From contig JAUJYZ010000098.1 of NCBI GenBank assembly GCA_033675265.1, positions 451,501-515,500 of the forward strand: a stretch of DNA of 64,000 nt, written 5' to 3'. Shown here piece after piece: positions 22,166 through 33,046 of this stretch. The notes under the pieces are model-generated. The model made no database searches and had not been told where the DNA came from. It saw only the letters and a list, made by a program, of their open reading frames with translations. Position numbers and translations under genes: made by a program. Position 1 is the stretch's first letter, and every line of letters begins with the position of its first letter. Source of the DNA: Actinostola sp. cb2023. Taxonomy: Eukaryota > Cnidaria > Anthozoa > Actiniaria > Actinostolidae.

Positions 22166-22363
22166 TTACAGTGAGGACGCACTAACCGGGACTACTTGAG
22201 CAAAACTGACCAATCAGATTACACCTGAAAATAATCACATTCCAGCATTATAGTCATAATGATGATTGGCGCAGATGACTTTTGTTGGAATGTGATTATT
22301 TTCAGCTGTAATCTGATTGGTCAGTTTTGCTCAAATGGCCCGGTTAGTGTGTCCTCACTGTAA
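22166..22363. mobile_element. palindromic MITE
   Basis: The ends TTACAGTGAGGACGCACTAA and inverse continue for about 80 bp each side through CTGACCAATCAGATTACA. Confidence 0.8.
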
Positions 22364-22651
22364 TTATTTTCAACGTGCCGAACGGTGAATATTTTCACAA
22401 GTTTCACCGGCTTCAGTTTCAAAAGGTCAGGGAAACGAATCATGCAAGAGAAATTGCCTCTAAAAATCAATAGAACAGTACACGACACAAGAGAAAAATC
22501 CTAAACCGCTGACCAATGTAACTACACCACGTGATCAGTGCGGACAATGTTCCCATCCCCCTTCCCCCAAACAGGTTTGCATTTTTAATCGCCAATGCAA
22601 CCAATAGATAACGGGCCAAAACACCATTGCTTTTGAAGTAATACAGGCTTG

Positions 22652-23410
22652 TTACTCGGGCTCTTCCGAAGGAAGCCCGAGTTATAAAATGCGTTTTTCG
22701 GTAGTAGTAGTAGTAGTTTTGTTCGGCTCAAGAATGACGAAAGTATGCGACGTATTTAATCGTATCGAGTTTCAAGATTACTCAGCAGATAAGAAAAGAC
22801 AAACGACACACTAGTCTCCCTCGCAGCCGTGCTAAGTGTCGTCACGCAACGCTCGCACGGCTGCGAGGGAGACTAACGACACACAGGACTCAAGTAGATT
22901 ATGAATCTTAGTTTTGAAAGCAACATGTCGTTAATAATCCGTTACTGAGCAGCTTCGTATTATGTCTCTGAAGCTAGAGAGCAAGGGTTTGATTTTTCAG
23001 TAGATTTTGTTTAGATAGCTAATATCGCTTTGCTTGCTGCCTGACTGTCGTCACGCGCCGTGAAAAACCGTTTAAAAAGTATCCGGCAATAAAACGAAAC
23101 ACATTTCTCAGATATATAATGATGGAGAGTCGGGTATTTAATATGACAATGAGAGTTGCGTGACGAGAAACAATTTATGTCGATGACTCATAAAGATTCG
23201 TGTAGGTACGTCTGTATTACATATTTAAACGTACTTGAGGTCACTTGAGGTTGCATATTGATATCGCCACAAACGTGTCAAATAGTTATTGTTCGCTCAG
23301 CTATACATAGTCTCCCTCGTCACGCAACTGTCAGTCATTGTCAGGTCTCTCCTCACGCAACTGACATTGTCCTTGTCATAAGCCCGAGTGTACGCTCATT
23401 GAGCGTCTTG
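22652..23410 (-). mobile_element. Helitron-like non-autonomous element, copy C
   Basis: In minus orientation it runs from CAAGACGCTCAATGAGCGT to a terminal hairpin ACTCGGGCTTCC-loop-GGAAGAGCCCGAGT followed by AA. It shares ends and much interior with 31947-32772 and 59220-60011. A small nested palindrome TAGTCTCCCTCGCAGCCGTG lies at 22812-22875. There is no coding capacity. Confidence 0.6.
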
Positions 23411-24331
23411 TTTGAAATAGGTGCCGGTGTGCGCTCAAGAAATGCATTATTATTATGATCATTCACTCATAATTAAGACTTCGATAATTGTTATATATTG
23501 CCGGCAGCAACAGCGAAGAATGATAGTACAGTTTATGAGTAGGGATTGAAACAAACTTGTAGACGTTTTTGAGTACTTGCAGAACTGAATATAGTGTAGA
23601 TTTTCATTCATTTTTCTGTTTATTGTATGCTACTAAGTAACGAACATTTCCTTAATAAGGTCTACACTAGATTATTTATTTACTTAAGTTGTGTATCAAG
23701 TAATCAAACTCATTCGTATCAAATACACAGTTAACTATTAAATTATAATTTCGCTTTTTGTCGTCAACTGTTTTGGTGACAGCGGTGGAACAGTTCTTAA
23801 AAGATCAATTTAAATCTCAGGATTTTTGCCAAAAAAACATGATTTTTAAAAGATGAATAATTTAAAAATTGCGTATCCCATTGAAGAGTCCAATATAACA
23901 ATTTGTTTGGTAACTCACAGTCAGCAGTCAGTATAGCGAACAAAGTTAGCAAAACACTAAACTGTCAAGTACCTAAATAATTCATTCTCTGTACTTCCAT
24001 GCTTTACAACATCTGCTTTGAGTGAACGACTGAAGATATTCGAGTCAAAACAAAACTGGAGGAAATCTTTTGTTCTTTCATTTGTCTCTGGTTGACAAGC
24101 GAAGAAATTTGCATATTTCCCCCGGAAATAATGCTAAGTTTAATTAGCTAAAGGATCTTGAATCTCAGTTGCTGACAAATGGAATTCCTAAAAAGTACTC
24201 GTAAGTGAGTGGTTTTTGAGGATCTTGAGGTTAAAAGAAAAACGATACCGTAATTATACGTTAGCAACGGCCTTCTAATATAGACCTAGCAACAGCTACC
24301 CATAAGACACCGGTGGCTTGAAGAGGCCCTC
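23411..24331. other. no gene recognised
   Basis: AT-rich sequence with no conserved coding segment that I can see. Confidence 0.45.
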
Positions 24332-24604
24332 CTAGAGCGATTTGGCGCACAGCAACCAGATTGTCTCGGGAAGAATTCCTGATTTAAACTCATCGTTGAC
24401 GTCCTTTTGCGTGGTTAAATATAATCTTTCTAGAAGGTAAATGCAAATTTTGTGGAAGGGTTTTGGATGGTTCTGAGGTGGAAGAACGCCAACGCTTTTC
24501 CTCTTATAATGGAGAGAGGAAATTGTCTTGCGTGTGATTGAATGAGCCGCTTGTGATGTTGACGCACTGACGATTAGCAAACACAACTGAAAAGTGGCTG
24601 ACAT
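24332..24604 (-). CDS. possible small secreted protein (hypothetical)
   Basis: This single-exon ORF of 90 codons starts at a true ATG with a signal-peptide-like N-terminus (MSATFQLCLLIVSASTSQA). A basic stretch HYKRKS follows, then a segment with three scattered cysteines in total. It is divergent from the MFSD6-like gene (166 bp between start codons). I recognise no family. The ORF may be fortuitous, or the 5' exon of a longer gene. Confidence 0.3.
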   Translation of the reverse strand: MSATFQLCLLIVSASTSQAAHSITRKTISSLHYKRKSVGVLPPQNHPKPFHKICIYLLERLYLTTQKDVNDEFKSGILPETIWLLCAKSL

Positions 24605-24770
24605 TTATTCCACTCACCACTCAACATCCGCAGAAAAATAATCTTGGGAGCAATCAGACACACTTTGCAGCAGGTTTGCAGGAAGAGAAAGAGTGCACAC
24701 AGCTAGGTAGAAATTAGTTCATTAAGAGAAATCATATACCCAGCGTCAAATCTATCGTTCATGGGACAGA

Positions 24771-26684
24771 ATGGTTAGGCCAGTACAACGTGGTGGTCAG
24801 TGGAGAATCAACACAGAACAGCTCCAACGATGCCTTCCTAATGCGTATTTTTATTTGTTCTACGGAGCGATAGGATCTTTATTTCCATATCTTAATATCT
24901 ACTACCGATCTATAGGACTAAACCCTTGGCATATTGGAATATTGGGAGGAATACGACCTCTGATTGCGCTATTGAGTGGACCATTTTGGTGTTACATGTC
25001 GAACCGTTATAAAATACGTAAATTGATGTTACTGGTTTCTTTGATAAGCTGGATAGCGTTGACTGTCCCAATTGCCTTTATTCACCATGCACACTACGGG
25101 ATTTGTCCCCTGGAAGACAAACTCCCATTGAATGTATCTCATGCAAACACAACTAGTGTTGAAAACAAGACTACTTTGAAAAGAGAATTCGGGCGAAATT
25201 TTGAAAGCGACGTTTCCTATTTGGAGGGAGCGTTGAACGAATTAAAACTCGTGGAACAAGTAAATGACGAAGATTCTCGAGATAATTACATTATTACTAC
25301 AAACATGACGCATGGAAGACGAATCAGAAAATCTGCGCCACGCAAAACGTCGTCAGACTCAAAGAATAACCCAAGATCTGTTAAAATAGGGAAGCCTGTA
25401 GCGAATAGCTTTGGTCTTATGGGAATAACATTCCATAAAAAGCCATACAAAAACATACGCAAACCCTACGACTTTAAGTCACAAGGAACTCCATATGTCA
25501 ATAAGAGGCTAAATCCGTTTGCAACTACAATCTTTATCGAGATTTTCTTCCTGGTTTTGATTGGAGAAATCTTCCAAGCTCCCACGGACGACGTTAACAT
25601 TCACTACGATGGGACGTTCTTGGAGCCTTTGGGGGTCCTGTTCCGAAATGTCCCCCAAAGTGGCATATACAGTTCACTGGGCGTGGGTGGTCTGGCATTG
25701 TTTACTGGAGCGCTACTAACCCTCGCTCCTAAATTTGTCATATGCGGCGATGATTATGGTGACTATAGAATTGCTTTCTCGATCTTTGCAATTTTAATGA
25801 CAACTGCGCTTCTTGTCTCGCTGCATTTTTCTTTCAAGTACCGAAGAAGAAAAATATCCTTTGATGTCCTACAGTCAGTGAGAGAACTCTGCGCGCCGAA
25901 CCATCTTGGATTCTATGGAGTCGTGCTGGTCATGGGGACGTTTCGAGGCGTTTTATATAATTTCCTTTATTGGAATATCATAGAAATCAAAGGTACCGTG
26001 ATGGTTGTGGGTGTAACAGTCGCCTGTCAACAATTGTCTGACGCTATCATGGCTCTATCAGCTCCTTTGTTGATGAAATACGTGGGCTACATAGGAATGA
26101 TCTTCAGTGGGTTGGCATCCTACGCTCTAAGATTTGTAATATTATCGTGGCTCAGTACCCCTAACTCTGCCTGGGTCGTCCCCTCGATAGAGCTCCTCCA
26201 GGGTTTCTCTCACTCTACGGCATGGTCAGCATTTATCCTGTACATCATTAACTATACCCCGAGGTCTACATACCCGGTTGGTATTTTTGTCGTCCAGGGT
26301 ATTTATCTCGGTGTCGGCGCGACGTTGGGCGCCGTGATAAGCGGTGGTTTGATCGAGAGACTGGAAGCTAATGTCACATTTCGCATCTTTAGCTTGATGA
26401 GTCTCGTTGCTTGCCTGATATTTATACTCACACAGCCAACGGGCATTGGAGAAGTACTACCAGGTGAAATAGAACCCACGTCTAATTTGATCGAGGAGGA
26501 TGAATATTCTAGTTTAAGCGAAGAGGAATTGTTGTTTGACTACAAGAGAAATGTCGTGTACGTACCACCCAATGATGGAGAGGAAGACTTTATTCACAGC
26601 AAGAAGTTTGTTTTACAGCCTACCAGTGCTCCTCTGGTCCCGACATTCATGGCATATGTTAACAAGGAAGGGGAACCTCCGTAG
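24771..26684 (+). CDS. MFSD6-like major facilitator, copy A
   Basis: This 637-residue membrane protein is encoded in one exon. It has the MFSD6/MFS_1-like layout. TM1 (FYLFYGAIGSLFPYLNIYY) and the loop GLNPWHIGILGGIRPLIALL open the domain. A long extracellular loop (about residues 105-245) has potential N-glycosylation sites (NVS, NTT, NKT). The remaining helices include LYNFLYWNIIEIKGTVMVVG, LLQGFSHSTAWSAFILYIIN and a late PVGIFVVQGIYLGVGATLGA. An acidic cytosolic tail closes the protein. The family is thought to be plasma-membrane transporters or receptors of uncertain substrate. An out-of-frame ATG at 24761 opens a five-codon upstream ORF. AATAAA begins two bases after the stop (26686). 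Copy B is convergent at 28742-30917. Confidence 0.88.
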   Translation: MVRPVQRGGQWRINTEQLQRCLPNAYFYLFYGAIGSLFPYLNIYYRSIGLNPWHIGILGGIRPLIALLSGPFWCYMSNRYKIRKLMLLVSLISWIALTVPIAFIHHAHYGICPLEDKLPLNVSHANTTSVENKTTLKREFGRNFESDVSYLEGALNELKLVEQVNDEDSRDNYIITTNMTHGRRIRKSAPRKTSSDSKNNPRSVKIGKPVANSFGLMGITFHKKPYKNIRKPYDFKSQGTPYVNKRLNPFATTIFIEIFFLVLIGEIFQAPTDDVNIHYDGTFLEPLGVLFRNVPQSGIYSSLGVGGLALFTGALLTLAPKFVICGDDYGDYRIAFSIFAILMTTALLVSLHFSFKYRRRKISFDVLQSVRELCAPNHLGFYGVVLVMGTFRGVLYNFLYWNIIEIKGTVMVVGVTVACQQLSDAIMALSAPLLMKYVGYIGMIFSGLASYALRFVILSWLSTPNSAWVVPSIELLQGFSHSTAWSAFILYIINYTPRSTYPVGIFVVQGIYLGVGATLGAVISGGLIERLEANVTFRIFSLMSLVACLIFILTQPTGIGEVLPGEIEPTSNLIEEDEYSSLSEEELLFDYKRNVVYVPPNDGEEDFIHSKKFVLQPTSAPLVPTFMAYVNKEGEPP

Positions 26685-26796
26685 GAATAAAGTCACATTC
26701 GATATGTTTACACTAAAACACCTGCGAGTCGTCGTTTGACATCGACAATAGCGGTAGCATGACTTATGCGCAGACCTCCTGTAGTTTGCGCCCCCA

Positions 26797-28122
26797 CAAG
26801 AAACAAATACACTCTGCACATCATAAAGAGATCCTGGAGACACAATTACAGTCCATTACGCATATAGATGTACAATTGCCCATCTTAGGTCATCAACGAA
26901 TTAAACTAGACATTGCACAAGAAACAAACACATTCCGCACATCATAAAGAGATCCTGGAGACACAATTACAGTCCATTACGCATATAGATGTACAATTGC
27001 CCATCTTAGGTCATCAACGAATTAAACTAGACATTGCACAAGAAACAAACACATTCCGCACATCATAAAGAGATCCTGGAGACACAATTACAGTCCATTA
27101 CGCATATAGATGTACAATTGCCCATCTTAGGTCATCAACGAATTAAACTAGACATTGCACAAGAAACAAACACATTCCGCACATCATAAAGAGATCCTGG
27201 AGACACAATTACAGTCCATTACGCATATAGATGTACAATTGCCCATCTTAGGTCATCAACGAATTAAACTAGACATTGCACAAGAAACAAACACATTCCG
27301 CACATCATAAAGAGATCCTGGAGACACAATTACAGTCCATTACGCATATAGATGTACAATTGCCCATCTTAGGTCATCAACGAATTAAACTAGACATTGC
27401 ACAAGAAACAAACACATTCCGCACATCATAAAGAGATCCTGGAGATACAATTACAGTCCATTACGCATATAGATGTACAATTGCCCATCTTAGGTCATCA
27501 ACGAATTAAACTAGACATTGCACAAGAAACAAACACATTCCGCACATCATAAAGAGATCCTGGAGACACAATTACAGTCCATTACGCATATAGATGTACA
27601 ATTGCCCATCTTAGGTCATCAACGAATTAAACTAGACATTGCACAAGAAACAAACACATTCCGCACATCATAAAGAGATCCTGGAGACACAATTACAGTC
27701 CATTACGCATATAGATGTACAATTGCCCATCTTAGGTCATCAACGAATTAAACTAGACATTGCACAAGAAACAAACACATTCCGCACATCATAAAGAGAT
27801 CCTGGAGACACAATTACAGTCCATTACGCATATAGATGTACAATTGCCCATCTTAGGTCATCAACGAATTAAACTAGACATTGCACAAGAAACAAACACA
27901 TTCCGCACATCATAAAGAGATCCTGGAGACACAATTACAGTCCATTACGCATATAGATGTACAATTGCCCATCTTAGGTCATCAACGAATTAAACTAGAC
28001 ATTGCACAAGAAACAAACACATTCCGCACATCATAAAGAGATCCTGGAGACACAATTACAGTCCATTACGCATATAGATGTACAATTGCCCATCTTAGGT
28101 CATCAACGAATTAAACTAAACA
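26797..28122 (+). repeat. 121-bp satellite, 11 copies
   Basis: The marker word GAGATCCTGGAGACACAATT recurs at exact 121-bp spacing from 26828 to 28038. Internal copies are virtually identical; the first is diverged at its left edge. The array fills most of the space between the convergent MFSD6-like genes. Confidence 0.97.
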
Positions 28123-28741
28123 TTTCCACGCACTGAGAAAAGTAGCTTAATTTCCTCTTAAACGATGTCGAACATCAAAGACATAAATCCCGCAGCGTAA
28201 TTATGTACAAAGTAGAGCAAAACTACTCACAAAATTGCTTTGTCGGTCAGACTTGAAGCAGCTGAAGGCTAAAAATGTCCAAAATATTCTATCGAGTTAA
28301 TTATTTCAAGACCAATATCAGAGTTGGTATATATAAATAAGGCAATTAAAATATGTATACATTCTCAAGTATCTGCATGCGGTTAAGAAAACATTTTTTT
28401 AATTTTACAAAAAGGGCCATAGCTAAAACATCTTTTAAAGTGGATTCAATATGTGTTATTTATTTTTATTATAGCGCTAGGTTTGCCGCCGTTGACATAT
28501 TTTACTGGTTAACTTTTGTGGATTTTGTGATCTATATTCGGTTTGTTTTTCTTCTAGTTTTACAAGGCATTGCATAGGTACTGATGTTTGTAATTTGTTA
28601 TCTTGCTAACATCTTGCTAAAAATATATAGTTATTCTCTCTCGTACACAAACCTACAACGTAGAGATTCGCTCTCTTATTCATTCTCTCTTGATTCATCT
28701 CGGAATGCTATTTACCCGCTGTTCCCATTAATCACAAGCAT
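28123..28741. other. no gene recognised
   Basis: AT-rich 3' flank of MFSD6-like copy B. No coding segment is visible. Confidence 0.45.
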
Positions 28742-30917
28742 TTAATATCTTCCACCCGCGTCCCCGCCACGCCTATCGCTACTACGTCGTTCATGAACGT
28801 AATGCACAACCAGAAATATCATTAGCTGAAGTAAACTGAGTCCAGCAAGACCAAGAAACGTGTATCTTGCACCAAAACGAGAAACTAAGAAACCACCAAC
28901 AATACCTCCAGCGGCATTACCCAATCCCCAATATGCGCCATGCAGTACGCTCTGAAGTGTAGCTGCAACGTTTTCTTGTAAACCTGAAAGGTATGGATTT
29001 AGGGGGAGGGGTAAGTGAAGTCATACTCAAACTAATTATCTAAGAAACACAATTTTCTATTTTATTTTGTGGGCAAATAATGTAATGCAAGGGTTTGGAA
29101 AATGTTCATTAAAAGTCTTTAAAAGTCTCTATTTCTTTGGTGTTCTAAATATAACGTTTCAAACTGTACTACCCGTGAAACGAAATCTAAAAATGCACAC
29201 CTCCCTGGTATGTCTAACTTTTCAAAACCAAGCAAAACAATGTTTAACAAGTGTCTACTGAGGTCTATTAGAATAATATTAATATATATTTCACGGGTTA
29301 AATAAAATCACAGCACACTGCAATCCTACTTATTGCGCGCAATGTTGCACCTTAAATCCACTCACCTATGTATGCAACTAGCGACGACCACAAAATGGCA
29401 GACGTCAATCCCTTCAAGATCTCCACCGTAAGTACAATCCACGGGTTAGCAACGAAACCATAGCAACAATGGCGGATAACGTACCCTAACAAACCAAGAC
29501 AAATTCCCGTAGAAGGTCCAAAATGCCTGATGAGTCTCCCCGCTCCTAAAAACCCCACAGTATCGCCTAGAGTTTCGACACCAAATACCAGACTAAAAAG
29601 TAGAGGCGTTCCACCAAGTTCCCCAAGATGCCAAACCAAGAAAGCATCAATAAATCCATTGTTTATTCCAGACACTACGGCTGTCAGGAACACCACTATG
29701 GCATGTACCGAGAGTACTTTGTGGGTATCGAGTAGAAAGTTTGTACCCTGATGATCTTGGTTGCTGGACTCATTGTCCTCGATGTCTGGCTTGAAGTTCA
29801 TAGATAGAGCAGCAAGAAACGCGACGGTAATGGACACCTGGAATGCGTAGAAAATGGGAGTGTAGTCGACGTTGCTTGGATAACTTGGTGGCCTCATCTC
29901 TGGACATGGTCTTCCAGGGTTGCGGCTATACTACGACTCTAGAAAGATCCCAACCATAAAAGACACCACTCCCCAGCCGACTGCCCCAAAAGCTCGCTGA
30001 TTACCATAACTAAAGCTGCTTTTACCGAGTGTTTGGAGAGTTGCAATGTTTGCAAAAGTTTGTGCGGGAGACGATATCAAATGTCCGATTACTATAATCA
30101 TGACTAACTGCGCGAAAATGTTTCCATTCGACCGTCGGGTGATTTCATGGCTGCCGTGAAAACTCACATATATTTTGTTTGGTATTTTACTTTCTCTTTT
30201 ATCCCGGCGTAGGAATACCCGAGGTGTTGGATTTCCAAAGGAACCCAAGTTTTCCTTCAAATACGACTGTGACGACGTTTTGCTTGCGTGATTGTAATAC
30301 GAGAGTGCGGCCTGGTCACTTAGTCTAATGTTGGCGGGCTTGGATGATTTCATGATTTTCAAAACTCTTCTTTTCTTCTTTATTTTTTCTGTATCAATAT
30401 TTAGTGTTTCTCCTTTGAAATTTCGATCTTTAGTGTCAGTAAAATCGTCTCTAGATGTGTTTAGCGGGAGATTATTTGCCACAGACTTGTGCGGCATTCT
30501 CTGTCGTGCGGCAACACTAGCGCTCGAAGTATTTGCTATCGTTCTGTTGTTGAAAACGATGCAAGAAGTTTGTCCAGCAGATATCGAATAAATCGCTGCG
30601 TTCGTCACAATCCATCCCAGTAAACCAATCAGAAATATAAATTTCATACAATGTTTATAAGAATCCGCCAAAATACCCCAGAACGGTAGTCCAATGAATT
30701 GTACTAAACATCGCAGACCGATTAGGATTCCAGTTTGTGGAGCTGTAAATCCTGCTTGTTTGAAATACTGACCCAAGTACGGGTATAAAGATCCTATTGA
30801 ACCAAAGAAGAAGAAGTAATAGATCTTATATGGAATCAGTGTTGTATTGAGAGACAGGCAACATTGGCTTGTAGGTCCATCTTTTATGTTGTCTTTCTCA
30901 TCAGTCAAATCATCCAT
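28742..30917 (-). CDS. MFSD6-like major facilitator, copy B, with in-frame TAG
   Basis: Exon 1 (29366-30917, start MDDLTDEKDNIKD) and exon 2 (28742-28983) join in phase at GTGAGT/CTTTCAG. The upstream GTG-started extension is excluded because a TAA lies above it and ATG 30917 is the first methionine in frame. Helices match copy A (YKIYYFFFFGSIGSLYPYLG, GLRCLVQFIGLPFWGILADS; exon 2 LQSVLHGAYWGLGNAAGGIV). Codon 329 (29931-29933) is TAG, in the loop after VSFMVGIFLES. The frame continues open and homologous for 205 further codons of exon 1, and then exon 2. So this is a fresh nonsense allele, an assembly error or readthrough; I cannot tell which. Without readthrough the protein would lose about half its helices. 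Confidence 0.8.
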
Positions 30918-31036
30918 GTTGACGTCTTTCTTTCTGTTTGAGGAGCTACAACTGTAGCTGAACTTCACCCGTTACTCGAAGCCACTGGACCGAAGTCAGT
31001 TTAGTAACAGCACTGGCTCAGTTAACTTGTGGCAAG

Positions 31037-31569
31037 TCTAGACAAGGGCGCTAGAACCGACGGTTTTTGTCGATATTTTCAGTCGGTTATTTGTAATTTG
31101 TAAACGGTAAATAAAGTACAACTTAACTTATCTCTGGTACGAATTCCGGTTCTATTCTCCAACTTATAAACGTCTTGTTGCTCTTCTACGCTTTCCTACG
31201 ATCGTTCGGTTATTTCAAATGACTGTACGCTATGAACGTACACCGCTGTACCGACCGTACCAGGCGAAGCCGTCGCTCCGGTTAGCGATTACTAGTTAAC
31301 TTATTTGTGACTAGTAATCGCTAACCGGAGCGACAGCTTCGCCTGGTACGGTCGGTACAGCGGTGTACGTTCATAGCGTACAGTCATTTGAAATAACCGA
31401 ACGATCGTAGGAAAGCGTAGAAGAGCAACAAGACGTTTATAAGTTGGAGAATAGAACCGGAATTCGTACCAGAGATAAGTTAAGTTGTACTTTATTTACC
31501 GTTTACAAATTACAAATAACCGACTAAAAATATCGACAAAAACCGTCGGTTCTAGCGCCCTTGGTCTAG
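31037..31569. repeat. near-perfect 0.53-kb palindrome
   Basis: Two arms of about 254 bp run from CAAGGGCGCTAGAACCGACG inward to GCGATTACTAGT, separated by a 13-base loop (31297-31309). I noticed only a handful of mismatches and a one-base indel near the tips. No coding capacity is apparent. It starts 120 bp upstream of the MFSD6-like copy B start codon. Confidence 0.92.
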
Positions 31570-31782
31570 ATACCTGGCTGCGCTACCGTTGAACTTACCA
31601 CAGGTATCCCAAGCTCATCAACGTCTCTAATTACAAGCCGATATATAAGTGACTTTAATCAGAACGAAATCTAGAAATCTAGAATTTATTCCTTGAATCT
31701 TAATAAAATCAAACAAGACTTTCAGTGTCTTCTTTAAGTTTTCATTTTCAAATTAGCAGATTTATCCTAACCACTCGGGTAT

Positions 31783-31940
31783 AAAACAATGGTAAACAAA
31801 ATTATTTTAAGTGTCAATTGTATTTTTACAGACGTTTCGGGCATAGCCCTTCATCAGTGTGATCAACCGTTGTGTTTACACGTGATCACGTCTGTAAAAA
31901 TGCAATTGACACTTAAAATAATTTTGTTTACCATTGTTTT
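31783..31940. repeat. inverted repeat, 158 bp
   Basis: Arms beginning AAAACAATGGTAAACAAAAT and continuing through TTAAGTGTCAATTG pair across a centre containing ACGTTTCGGGCATAGCCC. It abuts the Helitron-like copy A. Confidence 0.8.
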
Positions 31941-31946
31941 ATCTAA

Positions 31947-32772
31947 CAAGACGCTCAATGAGCGTTCACTCGGGCATTGTGAAAAGGAAAATGTCAGTTG
32001 TTCGAGGAAGTACTTGAAAATGAATGCCAGTTGGTTGAAGAACAAGGACAATGTCAGCTGCGCGAGGAGAGACCTGACAATGACTGACAGTTGCGTGACG
32101 AGGGAGACTATGTATATACATGTATGTGTCGAGTTCATTTGATTTGCCTTTGAGTTCATTTGATTACCTTTTGACTTTGAGTTCAATTGATTTGATTTTG
32201 ATGAGTTTGTGTAAAGGCCCCCTCTCTAGCTTCAGATCCCGAAACGTCGAGTTTGGAATCGAGTTCGGGTTCGAGTTACGGTTCGAACGTCGAATAAAAC
32301 AAGGACATCTTCTTCAATACAATATAATTTCTCTGACGTCATGACAATCAGTGACAGTTGAGTGACGAGGGAGACTATTAGTCCGGTGAGTACGAACATG
32401 ATACGTCTTGAGGTTGCATAGGTCAGATGGTTCCGATAACGGCCTCAGGTTTGTTTAAAAAACAAAATATTTTAAGCGAGCTTCTATAGTCCTTTTACCA
32501 CTTCTAGTCATTGAACGATGAACTAGAATCCTGACCTTTTAATAGCTTGAAGATCTACAGCTGCTTTCAAAACTAAGATTCAAAATCTACTTGAGTCCTG
32601 TTTCTCGTTTATCTTTTCAAATCTGCTGAGTAATCTTGAAACTCCGGATACGATTAAATACCTCGCATACTCGTCATTTTGGAGCCGAACAAAACTACTA
32701 CTACTACTACTACTACTACTACCGAAATCCGCATTTTCTAACTCGGGCGGCCTGCGGCCTGGGCCCGAGTAA
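31947..32772 (+). mobile_element. Helitron-like non-autonomous element, copy A
   Basis: It begins CAAGACGCTCAATGAGCGTT and ends with the hairpin ACTCGGGC-GGCCTGCGGCC-TGGGCCCGAGT plus AA. It is about 95% similar by eye to copy B at 59220-60011 along its whole length, including a (CTA)n tract before the 3' hairpin that varies in length between copies. No target duplication is evident. Confidence 0.65.
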
Positions 32773-33046
32773 AAAGTAAGTGTCACGCATCTCAATCAAG
32801 AACTTCTAGTTCATTTTCTATATTATTCACTCGGGTATAAGATAGATTATACAAACGTTGAGCTTGGGCTACCTGTGCATTACCAGAACGATGACCATTT
32901 ACGCATTCAAAACGCTTCACTGCAGCTTCTAGGGTATAAGAATATATTAGTTGATAGAACCATCGAGAGGTTTTTAATTAATTCCCAAATAATAATCTAA
33001 CAACCATCTCTAGGTTATATAGCATATATGCTGAAGCTACCATAAA

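Noticed and set aside
26797..28122. CRISPR-like array
   Set aside because: The whole 121-bp unit is repeated including any 'spacer', so it is a satellite; the window is also eukaryotic.
29897..29950. A tiny intron removing the TAG in MFSD6-like copy B
   Set aside because: The only GT...AG pairs here would be under about 25 bases, too short for a spliceosomal intron, and both sides are already in the same frame.
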